Shown here one piece after another: positions 36,901 through 47,225 of a stretch of 64,000 nt of DNA (positions are counted from its first letter, which is position 1; each line of letters opens with the position of its first letter). A model generated the notes under the pieces. The model was not told where the DNA came from. It saw only the letters and a program-made list of their open reading frames with translations, and did not search any database. A program made the translations under genes and the position numbers. Source of the stretch: Congeria kusceri (lineage: Eukaryota; Mollusca; Bivalvia; Myida; Dreissenidae); assembly GCA_027627225.1 (NCBI GenBank), contig CM051028.1, forward strand, positions 26,497,343 through 26,561,342, given 5' to 3'.

Positions 36901-39110
36901 AAGACCATTTATGTGGTGGAAACCTAAAAGTTTACATTCTGATTAATTTCCATTATTTGCGACAATCAAGTTATAAATCAACGTATTTTACTTAAACAAC
37001 ACCTAAACTGCTTAACGTGCCGAAATTTACCAGAACATGCGTTTAATTTAAAATTGCGAATCAATCTACATTCATGTACAGTCCAACATGTTTACCTTGC
37101 CTTGTTTAACCCTTCACAATATGCTTCAACCAATCGAATGATGAATGATAAAATTGAATGACCAATCGAAATGATGCAATAGTTTCAGTGTACCAGAATA
37201 TCGATTAAAGTTTTCACAGTGGAGGACAGCGAGATGTGTTGAAAATGCAATAGTGTGTAGGTTTAAATTGGTGTTTCATCCAAAATGGCAGTGCTATCGT
37301 ACAAATATTTATGAAACATTATTGAGGAATTAATTCTCTTTGCAGGTATGTAAATATATTAAGAATTATTAATGCTAACCATGCCATTTCAGCGCGTGAA
37401 AGTAGAGACGAAAATCCTGTCGCTACTCTATAGACATATAGGGAGAAATTTCCACCACAGAATTGGTCTTTCCCTGGTTAGACCCCGCCAATATTGCCCA
37501 TATAAAAAGTAGCTCAATATTGGCACAGGGCCTAACTTGTTATGCTATGTGAGAACGTGATGCACAATTAAAAATGACACTTTCATGCAAATCAGTCTTC
37601 GTCGTAACTGGGTTGCCCGATGCCCGGGACAAGTAGATTTGATTTCGGGCTAGCAGAAAATGCCGGATGCTTGCCCGCTCGGGCAAGTGTTTTCAGAGGC
37701 TTTATATATTATTTGCAAGCAGAAATGCATTAAAAATAACATTCAAGATTGTGTCTTCGAAGAAAATATTGATAAAACCCGTTGTTTTATTGGCACATAA
37801 AGTATTTACACATAAACATATGACGTCATCATGCTGTGCGGTCTTCATTGTTGTGTAGACGCTTATTGAAATATATAGACAATTGATCGTAGTCGAGTAA
37901 ACGCTTCTCCGTTCAAAAGCTTAAGATGCAGACTACCTTAGTTGAGTTGGAGTACATGCTAGTTTGGCTGAAATTGAAGTGTACACATACTTGCATTGTT
38001 TGCAGTAATTAACAAATATATAAATAAGTATTTTATTTTGAATATGAAATTAATTGCACAAGTGCATGTTGTTTGAAAGTAAGACTGCATTTAAATACTT
38101 TTCTTTGGTAGGAACTATTTTGGAACTACTTTCGTCAAATGTAGCTTGCAGTTTAATAAGAGTGAAATAGCGGGTTGCTTCACCCTGCTCCTTGTTTAGT
38201 TTCGCTCTGCTGCCCCTATGAGTTGGTTCACAGAGAAATGTTGAACATATATCTTTAGAAACACAACATATTTGTGCAAATATGATCATCCAATAAATAT
38301 ACTTTGTATAAAAAACGTAATTAGAAGCATTTAAGTGAGTTATCAAGTTATTAGAGAATATCAACAAATTGGTCCAGCTGTCCACCCGTCCTTTTGAGCT
38401 GAGCCACATACCTTTTGGACATAAGATATTCCCTTGTTTATCTTTTAAATCACATTTGACACATGACATACAAAATATAATGAACCTTATGCATTTCCCA
38501 TTTTGAGGGAGACAACAAAACAAGATGACAGACATGACTATGGAAATAAAATATGAATAAATAAAATTATAGAACACTTCATTTTCTTATATTGTGTAAA
38601 GTAGCATTTGAAGTTTGGACAAGTTAAACAGATTTCGGGCAAGTGGTTTTGCTAACAAGCTTGCCCGAACTGGCAAGTGCTTTGAAAAAATTAGGGTGAA
38701 GACTGATGCAAATACAGCTAGTATCTGGAAGTGTTGCGGTAATGACAATTTGGGCAGATATAGGTGTTAAGGTCATGTCATTTCCGTCACATTGATTGCC
38801 TATTGAGTGCTGCTGACAATTGTTATGTTACCTTTATAGGCTGATTTGTTGATTAACACAAATTTCTTCTGAAATTTCTAATAAAATGGCCATAATTTGT
38901 GGAATTACCCACGGGCTTGTGCTAATTTCGACCACTGAAGAAATTTCATCCGAAATTATGTCTAAATTTCATCCGAAATCATGTTTCCGAATTATGAGCC
39001 ACTCTAAATGTAAATTGGATACGTACTTCAACTTTCTCGTCTAAAACTATCAGCTTGTGTTTTTTTACGTTCTCGCCAATGCGTTTCAAGCACTGCATTC
39101 GGACACTCAT
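9905..39110 (-). CDS. RNF8: E3 ubiquitin-protein ligase RNF8 homologue (gene span, 11 coding exons)
   Basis: RNF8 is the nuclear FHA-RING ubiquitin ligase that binds phosphorylated MDC1-type adaptors at DNA breaks and starts histone ubiquitination. Joining the minus-strand exons listed separately gives a continuous 583-residue model. The FHA domain is residues ~18-110 (TIGRS, LISRCHA, SLNGVFVN, with R33, S47, H50, N70). A coiled coil fills ~165-365. The C3HC4 RING has C375, C378, C390, H392, C395, C398, C409, C412, followed by the RNF8-like SIVLDSYIEKMV. The tail has an RG-rich stretch (~470-488), a PIVLSDDD motif (~499-506), long acidic runs and a CCHC knuckle (C567, C570, H575, C580). All joins keep phase. 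An extra exon in the 6.3-kb intron 3 cannot be excluded. CHFR is rejected because the RING and its flank match RNF8. Confidence 0.93.
10445..11745 (+). repeat. Interspersed repeat, ACAAGAGCTGTC family with GTGACCTTGACC units
   Basis: It opens CAGCTGTCGGAGGACAGCGC, contains about five tandem units (AACAGTGACCTTGACC, CATATGCAATCCCAAG, TCAAGTTATTGAG) and closes with AAAAGTCGAGCTAATAA. It lies in RNF8 intron 10. A relative in the opposite orientation is at 49680-50605. Confidence 0.8.
11746..12263. other. Intron 10 of RNF8, no feature beyond a G run
   Basis: Contains a G homopolymer run near 11930 and C-rich patches. The 110-codon plus-strand frame here has no recognisable protein character. Confidence 0.4.
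12264..12617 (-). CDS. RNF8: RNF8 exon 10 (RG-rich, SIM-like and acidic tail, residues 453-570)
   Basis: TTTCTAG acceptor fits phase 1 and a GTGAGC donor ends it in phase 1. Order: PPEPAP, an Arg/Gly stretch, PIVLS followed by seven aspartates, several Asp/Ser runs, then GYGRCFTC, the first half of a zinc knuckle. Reading past the donor adds only a short non-conserved tail, so splicing is favoured. Confidence 0.9.
12799..13003 (-). CDS. RNF8: RNF8 exon 9 (rest of RING, residues 385-452)
   Basis: TTCTCAG acceptor, AAG/GTTCTT donor, ends in phase 1. ATSLNCSHSFCWLCIQQWMK then ECPNCR supplies the remaining six RING ligands, followed by an RNF8-like helix (IVLDSYIEKMVEQFSGEMKK). Confidence 0.95.
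13134..13275. mobile_element. Foldback inverted-repeat element
   Basis: A 36-base left arm (GCATTGGTTATTGTGGTAAT and on) is repeated inverted at 13240-13275 with about two differences. Each arm is itself nearly palindromic, and the centre holds another palindrome, ACCACGAGG to GCGAGTGGT. It lies in RNF8 intron 8. Confidence 0.8.
13276..14054. other. RNF8 intron 8, no feature recognised
   Basis: AT-rich intron without a convincing exon or repeat. Confidence 0.35.
14055..14282. mobile_element. Short inverted-repeat element, ATTCACAAAGCTCC ends
   Basis: ATTCACAAAGCTCC on the left mirrors GGAGCTTTGTGAAT on the right, with weaker pairing inward. About 228 bp, no coding capacity. Confidence 0.65.
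15012..15243. repeat. 58-bp tandem repeat, four copies
   Basis: Four essentially identical 58-bp units starting ATGGCCACTGGTCCGATATT at 15012, 15070, 15128 and 15186. A partial fifth is replaced by TACACAAACTGAG. Because 58 is not a multiple of three and the unit lacks stops, all plus frames stay open, producing overlapping spurious frames. Confidence 0.95.
15412..15591 (-). CDS. RNF8: RNF8 exon 8 (coiled-coil end and first RING cysteines, residues 325-384)
   Basis: AATCAG acceptor, AAG/GTTGGT donor. It ends ELQCSICSELFIK, giving the first RING zinc pair (C375, C378). Confidence 0.93.
15592..16663. other. RNF8 intron 7, no feature recognised
   Basis: AT-rich intron. The 130-codon plus-strand frame at 16498-16890 overlaps exon 7 in antisense and is not supported. 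Confidence 0.4.
16664..16782 (-). CDS. RNF8: RNF8 exon 7 (coiled coil, residues 285-324)
   Basis: Polypyrimidine acceptor TTTTTTTCAG and CAG/GTAAAT donor. It restores phase 0 after exon 6 and continues the charged helix (LLKEKEEIEKRLKEEMVSER). Confidence 0.88.
16880..18120. repeat. Degenerate minisatellite in RNF8 intron 6
   Basis: Irregular repetition of ATGACCCATTAGCC, CCTTGCCTCTATGACCCATC and related phrases with a period near 60 bp. It becomes most regular toward 17500-18110 and stops just before exon 6. Frames inside it are periodic artefacts. Confidence 0.8.
18134..18248 (-). CDS. RNF8: RNF8 exon 6 (coiled coil, residues 247-284)
   Basis: TTACAG acceptor, AAG/GTAAGG donor, ending in phase 1. 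Coiled-coil sequence AEVAREKQELEERMREEYED and on. Confidence 0.88.
18268..18410. mobile_element. GAGGCGTGTC-type MITE, truncated copy
   Basis: GAGGCATGTTATGGGAAACC, then GGCTTAATGCATGT and the AGCCTGTGCAGTCCGCACAG hairpin match the family at 21667-21865. The right terminus is missing. Confidence 0.75.
18411..19169. other. RNF8 intron 5, no feature recognised
   Basis: Two short frames (18406-18732 minus, 18861-19163 plus) show no family character and no splice context. Confidence 0.4.
19170..19927 (+). repeat. Interspersed repeat, ATGCCCCC-ended, copy 1
   Basis: It starts ATGCCCCCAGTTGGTGCTGG and ends GATGCTGGGGGCATAA, the complementary word. Between lie about four tandem units of roughly 170 bp (GGTCAAAGTGAGGTTGGGTG ... 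AACGGTAAAATC). Confidence 0.75.
20116..20250 (-). CDS. RNF8: RNF8 exon 5 (coiled coil, residues 202-246)
   Basis: 45 codons, CTTCAG acceptor, CAG/GTATAC donor, phase 0. Highly charged heptad-like helix (EQEMAEQLEMEKQCREKQLQ). Confidence 0.88.
20731..21416. mobile_element. Nonautonomous hAT-like element
   Basis: TAGGGCCGTGGATCG at the left and the complement of TAGGGCTGCTGCGAT at the right are hAT-style ends. The flanks AAATGGAC (20723-20730) and GAATGGAC (21417-21424) form an 8-bp target duplication with one difference. 686 bp, no transposase. It lies in RNF8 intron 4. Confidence 0.8.
21490..22240 (+). repeat. Tandem repeat with TCTGTGAAAGTTTGG units
   Basis: Three diverged units (near 21605, 21985 and 22159) share TTCTGTGAAAGTTTGGTCGA and ATCCCTTGAGAAATGTAG. 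The first is interrupted by the MITE at 21667-21865. Confidence 0.75.
21667..21865. mobile_element. GAGGCGTGTC-type MITE, complete copy
   Basis: GAGGCGTGTCCTGGGAAAAC at the left mirrors the right end (TTTTCCCGTGACACGCCTC), with inverted repeats of about 27 bp. The interior carries CCGCACAGGCTAATC and TGGATTTATGTTTAGAA. Three further copies occur in this window. Confidence 0.85.
22241..22928. other. RNF8 intron 4, no feature recognised
   Basis: AT-rich intron sequence up to the exon 4 donor. Confidence 0.35.
22929..23102 (-). CDS. RNF8: RNF8 exon 4 (linker and coiled-coil start, residues 144-201)
   Basis: 58 codons, CCACAG acceptor, AAG/GTTTGA donor. A Ser/Thr-rich linker (ATTSNNTPDSTRTF) leads into a charged helix (RLAEMEVKLREMQEKLK). 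Confidence 0.85.
23464..24164. mobile_element. TA-flanked MITE, CAGTTGAACACC ends, copy 1
   Basis: Ends CAGTTGAACACCACTATTTC and the complement of CAGTTGAACACCGCTATTTG, flanked by TA on both sides, as in Tc1/mariner/pogo-type insertions. 701 bp and homologous to 26281-26883. No transposase. Confidence 0.85.
24340..25009 (+). repeat. Interspersed repeat, ACAAGAGCTGTC family, 3' parts
   Basis: The family's terminal GAATAGTCGAGCTAAAAA occurs at about 24579-24596, preceded by CAGACGCGGATGCCGATGCC. Further tandem units (GTTGCCCCTGA, CAAAGGTTTATTCC, GGGGCATAACTCTGTC) follow to about 25000. Confidence 0.7.
25010..27150 (+). repeat. Tandem array of ~165-bp units (CCAGGGGCATCATTTGAACA)
   Basis: Seven or eight diverged units, each with GGGGCATCATTTGAACAATC, CAAATACAAAACCTCTGGGC, TTTCAGAGGAGAAGATTTT and CATGTGACCCC. 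A different element at 26281-26883 interrupts the array and the last unit resumes at 26884. It lies in RNF8 intron 3. Confidence 0.9.
26281..26883. mobile_element. TA-flanked MITE, copy 2, inserted in the tandem array
   Basis: CAGCTGAACACCGCTATTTC at the left and GAAATAACGGTGTTCAACTG at the right, with TA on both sides. Removing the element and one TA restores the array sequence AAGTCTATATAAA found in neighbouring units, so this is a clean insertion. 603 bp. Confidence 0.92.
27201..27406. repeat. 39-bp tandem repeat, five copies
   Basis: Five nearly identical 39-bp units starting AACTATTTATTGTTCTATTC, plus a partial sixth. The unit is a multiple of three, so the frame NYLLFYSLNITYH repeats; there is no sign of a real gene. 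Confidence 0.95.
27590..28652 (+). repeat. Interspersed repeat, ATGCCCCC-ended, copy 2
   Basis: It opens GTGACATATGCCCCCGAAG and closes ATGCCCTCCACAGGGGGCAT. About five tandem units of roughly 135 bp (TTTGACCTTGAATTGTGACC, GAATAATAATCTGAAGT, GGAGCGGAAACAAA) lie inside. Confidence 0.8.
28985..29200 (+). repeat. Interspersed repeat, ACAAGAGCTGTC family, 3' fragment
   Basis: One tandem unit (GAGTTATGGAAAATGTTGCC ... GAAGTTACAAAACTTTTGAA) and the terminal GAATAGTCGAGCTAAAAA. Confidence 0.8.
29436..29663 (-). CDS. RNF8: RNF8 exon 3 (end of FHA, residues 68-143)
   Basis: It opens SLNGVFVNNKKLEP, completing the FHA domain, then DGDMVQLGV and a basic KRPRTGEVEPM end. Two donors overlap: GTTGGT after the ATG codon (phase 0) and GTATTT four bases later (phase 1). 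Only the phase-0 site joins exon 4 in frame, so it is used here. Confidence 0.85.
29971..30107. repeat. 17-bp tandem repeat, eight copies
   Basis: ATCAATCAACTATTACT repeated head to tail, one unit with a C-to-T change. It lies in RNF8 intron 2, 300 bases from exon 3. Confidence 0.95.
30124..30485 (+). mobile_element. Inverted-repeat element, AGGCGAG/TTGGTTCTCGG type, copy 1
   Basis: The left end AGGCGAGTTTTTTTATTTCT and TTGGTTCTCGG are mirrored at the right by AGAACCAAGAAATAAA. The outermost right bases are lost where the next repeat (ACAAGAGGGCC) begins. A more complete, inverted copy is at 55708-56050. Confidence 0.75.
30486..31927 (+). repeat. Interspersed repeat, ACAAGAGGGCC family, complete copy
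   Basis: It starts ACAAGAGGGCCATGATGG ... AGCGCTCACCTGA, holds three or four ~150-bp tandem units (GGGCAATAACTCTGGTGTTT ... AATAATGTCCATTTTTG) and ends GTGCTCAGGTGATCTAAAAA. The end word is the near-complement of the start word. Open frames of 107-114 codons on both strands follow the tandem period. It lies in RNF8 intron 2. Confidence 0.85.
32135..32251 (-). CDS. RNF8: RNF8 exon 2 (FHA core, residues 29-67)
   Basis: 39 codons between a TTTTCTAG acceptor and a GTGGGC donor, phase 0 at both ends. It contains GRS (R33) and SRCH (S47, H50), the usual phosphothreonine-contacting positions of FHA domains, then GTWTIWDNK. Confidence 0.92.
32846..33013. mobile_element. GAGGCGTGTC-type MITE, left-truncated copy
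   Basis: CGTCCGCACAGGCTAATCC through TGGATTTATGTTTAGAAAAG to GCATTAAGCCTGGTTTTCAC matches the family. The left terminal repeat is missing. Confidence 0.8.
33150..33355 (+). repeat. Interspersed repeat, GTCGCCTGA family, short copy
   Basis: AACTAGAACCCTGGGAGTTG, GTGTCGCCTGACGGGGCATA, one internal unit, and the complementary closing word TTTTCAGGCGACAC. Confidence 0.8.
33356..33989. other. RNF8 intron 1, no feature recognised
   Basis: No exon-like or repeat structure supported. Confidence 0.35.
33990..35112 (+). repeat. Interspersed repeat, ACAAGAGCTGTC family, near-complete copy
   Basis: It opens ACAAGAGCTGTCAGAGGACA, CGCTCGACTATTCAAAG, then about six tandem units of roughly 160 bp (GGGGCATAACTCTGTCAAAA, ATGGGGAATGTTGCCCCTGA, TTCAAGTGAATAACTTATGT). 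It ends GGACGCCGGGGGTAGTGGG, ATAGTCGAGCTAAAAAG. Confidence 0.88.
35375..36456. repeat. 540-bp tandem duplication
   Basis: Bases 35375-35914 and 35915-36456 are head-to-tail copies differing at only about five positions, for example AATATAAGTGGG against AATATAAGCGGG and one added A. Both copies hold the same 74-codon frame, which has no recognisable domain. It lies in RNF8 intron 1. Confidence 0.95.
36457..37592. other. RNF8 intron 1 with GTCATTACCGCAAC words, otherwise unremarkable
   Basis: Three more variants of the word GTCATTACCGCAAC occur at about 36504-36560, just after the tandem duplication. Beyond that no feature is seen. Confidence 0.4.
37593..38705. mobile_element. hAT-like element with perfect 8-bp target duplication
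   Basis: Starts CAGTCTTCGTCG and ends GGTGAAGACTG. Identical flanking octamers ATGCAAAT (37585-37592 and 38706-38713) are the hAT hallmark. Both end regions carry several GGGCAAGT or CTTGCCCG words. A 175-codon minus-strand frame (38050-38577) lies inside but shows no transposase motif I recognise. A shorter relative is at 43904-44265. Confidence 0.85.
39027..39110 (-). CDS. RNF8: RNF8 exon 1 (start codon, residues 1-28)
   Basis: ATG at 39108-39110 opens MSVRMQCLKRIGEN, ending KLIVLDEKVE at a GTACGT donor in phase 0. It joins in frame to VTIGRS of exon 2, forming the first FHA strands. The first ATG of this short frame was chosen; a further upstream exon is not needed. Confidence 0.85.
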
Positions 39111-39523
39111 GGTGAAATGCAAAATATACTTCAAACGTAATGTTAAATCAAAAAACTGTATTCATTTTCAGATTTCGAAAGTTGCCATCATGTTTAACAC
39201 AATGGGGATATAAAGGGAAAGAGAAAAAGGTTACACACCACTTCGTATCCGTACTCAGTATGACTAGATACCGAACACTACTTTAGAAATCGAAACTTTG
39301 TTTTTAAATATTATTTCAATGAAGTACAAAGCTTATTGAAACAAATTCTAAATAAAAACAATTAAATATTATTCATATGCAGTTAAGTTAATGTGATGTT
39401 AACTAAATTAGTGCTCCTATTGAACCAACTAAGACGCGTTTCTAACGTTCGACATCTCATTGTTATAGTCCACTCATTGTTATAGTCGTCGAATTCATTT
39501 GTATTTTATTGTGGTTTTCTTAA

Positions 39524-40003
39524 AGGGACTATGTCAATAAAAAATTGGCTTCCTACTGCACTATACATGATATTATATGATAGAAATGAGCTAAACTAAG
39601 AAATCTGCATTAAATAAATACTAAATAATATAATATAGAGTGGAGTGAGATATTTGATTCAATCAAATAAGCAAAAAAGTTTGAAAAAAATAAAACCCCA
39701 AGTGGGTATCGAACTCACGATTTAGGAGCCTTACCAACTGCGCTATTCTGGTTGGTAATGAATCGTGTGGTAATTATGGTTATTCAAAATGCTCACGGTT
39801 CTGACGTCAAAATGTAAACACAAAAAGGGCCAAACAAACACGACCCTGATTATAAATTGATTTTTATCTCAGAATGCTTACACCCGTTTCCCATTATGTA
39901 TACTCTGTTTTTACTGTCACTATGTGCCAGTATTAATACATTTTAGTTCAGGCTTTTTTTAAGAAAGTGCCCCCTCGGGGCCCTTTTCCATGACATAGTC
40001 CCT
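39524..40003. mobile_element. TTAA-flanked MITE with 13-bp perfect ends
   Basis: AGGGACTATGTCA at 39524 and TGACATAGTCCCT ending at 40003 are exact complements, each bordered by TTAA, as in piggyBac-type insertions. 480 bp with no transposase. It contains the tRNA-like sequence annotated next and lies just upstream of the RNF8 start. Confidence 0.9.
39695..39762 (-). repeat. tRNA-like sequence inside the TTAA element
   Basis: On the minus strand TAGCGCAGTTGG matches the pol III A box and GAGTTCGATACC approximates a B box. The anticodon arm is shortened (GGCTCCTAAATCG), so this is not a working tRNA gene. Confidence 0.7.
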
Positions 40004-40199
40004 TTAAACACTGGATAGACACCTTCCGATTAATTTTTTTTATCCCTTTCAATTATTGTTTATCTGTTTAATTAGCAAACATATATACAAAGTGGGGAAT
40101 TTGCACAGTTTGCTGAACATCTACGTCTATAATTATGATGTCAGCAGGCATGGATTTCACGGGGGGGGGGGGGAGGGGCGGGATAAAGGCAGGCACGTG

Positions 40200-40556
40200 C
40201 TGGTAACTGATCAACTCGTACCTTGGTCAACTCGTACTCTGTATTTAAACCGGAGATTAAAGATCCCGTAATTTTTTTTATTAAACTTCTCTGTCTCAGT
40301 AACACAAAAGGCGATACTTTGATAAATTTTTACTTAATAAATTACTTAATAAATTTCGAGTAGTATAATAAACAACTAGACGCAAAATAGCTTCAAGTTA
40401 TATAGTATCATTAAACAAATACCGTTGATCAAAACGGGTACGGGTTGGCCGAAAAGGGTTCGAGTTGACTCAGGAGATGTGGGTACGAGTTAACCAAAAT
40501 GCGTACGGGTTGACCAGGGTACGAGTTGACTAGGGTACGAGCTTGACTGGAAACCC
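40200..40556. repeat. Inverted GTACGAGTTGACC word cluster
   Basis: Two copies of GGTCAACTCGTAC-like words near 40207-40237 face about five GTACGAGTTGACC variants at 40437-40550. The arrangement suggests a small inverted-repeat element with multiplied end words. Confidence 0.6.
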
Positions 40557-42082
40557 ATGTGCTCACTTCTGCCCTGATACCCATCTGTCATCCTATAGCT
40601 TGGTATCATATAAACATTAATAAGAAAAGGCCTATTGTGAACAGAAAGCGCCACAAGGCGCTTCTAAGCTGATCATTATCGCTCAACAAATACCACATAC
40701 ATAGGTAACTTGTATGTAGAGATTCATTGGTGGGGTTGGGGCACAAAAGGCATGTGCTCCCAACTGACCCCAAATCTTATGTCTTGTATATTTCTAAACC
40801 TTTAAGTGTAAATATTGTAAAGTGTCCCCCACCCCCCCCCCCACCACCACCATCGAGGCATTATATTATAGACGGCTATCGGGTTTTCAAAACACCGCTT
40901 TTGAAATATCGTATCACCCACAGGTACTTGTAACAATTATGTTTTAATGTTCCATATGTATATACACTATAGTAAGCAAAGCTATATAGTGAATTTATGG
41001 AATTTAAGTGGTGGTTTACGTGTTTTGAAGGAAATAACTTTGTGGATTCAAATGCAATGGTGGAGTCTAATGAATACACAAAAGAAATTTACCAGATCTA
41101 CTCAATTTATATGCAGAAATCTACCAGAAACTGTGATTTGTGCATTCAACTGTGTGGACGTCCAAATCGACATGGTCGAAAAATACGTCGATTTTGGTGA
41201 AACTTTCATCATTTCCGAACTGTTAAACTCACATGCGCCTGTCTGTATTCGAAACGGGGTCGCCTATAGTGAGCATGCAAGTCTTTTCCATCCTAGTCGC
41301 CCGTTTTATCCATTATATTTTCTGAGGTGAGGAAAATAAGGGATCGAGGGTATTAGATACGGAAATAAGGAATAAGGCAAATAAGTGATATATCGGAGCA
41401 CAATTCCGGGATTTAAAGTGGAAATACATGCATGTAGTACAATAGGTAAATACTATTGTCGCTCAAACGCGCGTAAAGTTAACGTGATTTTAACGTCAAC
41501 TAATATGATTTTGCTGTTTCCGGGTAAAGCTGTTAACACGAATAGTGGGCTAGACCAGGTTGAATAAATCGCCGATCATTTATTGTTATGACCCAACTAG
41601 CGCAGAATTTTTCATACTAGCGCACCTGTGCACTTGTTTTATTTCAGTGTTCCGTTAATATCTAGATCTGTTGTTAAAGGTCAGATAGCTTACTTACATG
41701 TTTAAAAGCCGACGCCGACAATATTTCGGCGTGATCGGCGTTTCTCTTGATATTGTGAGCAGTTGGTTGGGTACATTTTGTACATGTGTATGAAAAATAT
41801 AATACTAACATCCCGTGCTCATTAGTGACACAACATAAGGTTCCTTGCTTTCTTTCGCTTAGCGCTTATTATAATAGGTATCGAGAAGTTTACTGTCGCA
41901 AGTGTTTTAGAATATGTAGTGTCATTAAATGGTTGATTTGATATTATGGGGGTATTTATTACGGTGATTTTATGTCGTTGTTTGTTTATGTTTTTATCTT
42001 TCGCGCCAATGTTTATCTCAGAAAGAATTGTATAAAATTTTTGCGTATGTTTGTTATCTTCGTCGAGGCTAGTTCAACCCCT
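40557..42082. other. Intergenic between RNF8 and FAU
   Basis: Contains a C-rich run near 40830 and a 127-codon plus-strand frame (40947-41330) with no recognisable family. No exon supported. Confidence 0.4.
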
Positions 42083-42094
42083 CGCGCATGCGCA
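42083..42094. promoter_or_regulatory. NRF-1-like palindrome upstream of FAU
   Basis: CGCGCATGCGCA matches the consensus of the NRF-1 binding site, common in housekeeping promoters, and lies just upstream of a pyrimidine tract. Function is inferred from position. Confidence 0.55.
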
Positions 42095-42101
42095 TAATTA
42101 G

Positions 42102-42115
42102 CTTCCTTTTCCCCT
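42102..42115 (+). promoter_or_regulatory. Candidate FAU start site with 5' oligopyrimidine (TOP) tract
   Basis: CTTCCTTTTCCCCT is the kind of tract at which ribosomal-protein transcripts begin. The FAU coding exon has an acceptor before its ATG, so a non-coding first exon is required. One ending near 42249 at TTC/GTAAGG would fit. Inference only. Confidence 0.45.
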
Positions 42116-42662
42116 GTGTTCGCAAAATTGCACAAGCACGTGCAAGTTTCTCCCATAAATTCTGTTACACAAACACACACAAAGGTCCAGTTTATTACGG
42201 TACACTTTCGCAATACACGTCTTTAAAATCGTAGAGCAGTTAAACTTTCGTAAGGAAGGAATAAGTTTATTTCTTAATTGCCGAATTCAAAAGAAGGTAT
42301 TTTCTGGAGTTTCCAATGCAAATTAGTATAATACGTTTATTTATTGACGGATTTAAGAAAGTTTAAATCATAAAAAAAATGTTAAAAGTGTTTTAACCTA
42401 TTAATATATTTATTGTCCAAATTGCTAAGATTTGCTGTGTTTTTTGTTGATCTAAGTTTGTATCATAAAAAAAAATTGTTAAAAGTGTTTATACATTTAT
42501 TGTTAAAAGTGTTTATACATTTATTGTCCGAATTGCTAAGATTTGCTTTGTTTGTTATGTTGTTAATCGAATACTGTGAATGGATACAGGTAACTGTTCA
42601 TTTTAATTTTTATTGTTGCACACAATTTGTTTGACAACAGCTTGTCATTTTCAGGTTGCAAA

Positions 42663-46602
<3,940 letters not shown>

Positions 46603-46625
46603 ATGAACTGTACATAACCTGTTGA

Positions 46626-46631
46626 AATAAA
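46626..46631 (+). promoter_or_regulatory. FAU polyadenylation signal
   Basis: AATAAA 24 bases after the stop codon, as expected for the very short 3' UTR of a ribosomal-protein gene. Confidence 0.85.
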
Positions 46632-47225
46632 TCCAAGTCTTTGGAAAGAAATATTTGTGATTTGTGTCTGGTTATGATATTAATGTAAAGCTTTAAATAT
46701 AACAGGAAATATGACTGTTAATCCAAAGTTTTATTAATTCATTTTAGGGCCATTGTACCCTCTGTATTTAATTATTTGTATTATAATACAGAATTGTGTG
46801 ATGGTGTCAATTTGACAATGTTGATTTGACTAAAATAGAGAATCAGCGGGAGTACTTTGGTTCAATAGTGCATTATTCTTGAAAGAAATATATGCAGGTG
46901 TACAAGTCTACATATGAATACAAAATTAAAAAAAAACAACACTTAGTCTAGCTTGTATTCATGGTATCAATTACGAGCCTGGACTGTGATTAAAAGTGCT
47001 TGTTCTTGCAATGATTTATAAAGTGAAGCATAACAAACCTCGAACAAATAGAGGCCAGTTTATAAGAACCTGCTGTGGAAATTCAACTAACGTGTTCAAC
47101 CTGAAATTCAATGTAATGGGCGTTTGCCTGATGTTCATTTAATTATTTATGCTGCATGTTTTCTCCAAGATCAAACTAAGGCCAGAGTTCATTGATTTTT
47201 AGTTTTTATGATCTGCCGACTTTTA
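46632..47225. other. Downstream of FAU, no feature recognised
   Basis: AT-rich intergenic DNA. Confidence 0.35.

Noticed and set aside
9905..39110. CHFR instead of RNF8
   Set aside because: CHFR also has FHA and RING domains, but here the RING sequence, the long coiled coil before it and the helix after it match RNF8, and no CHFR-type cysteine-rich or PBZ region is seen.
40947..41330. 127-codon plus-strand gene between RNF8 and FAU
   Set aside because: No recognisable domain, no splice or promoter context, composition like surrounding non-coding DNA.
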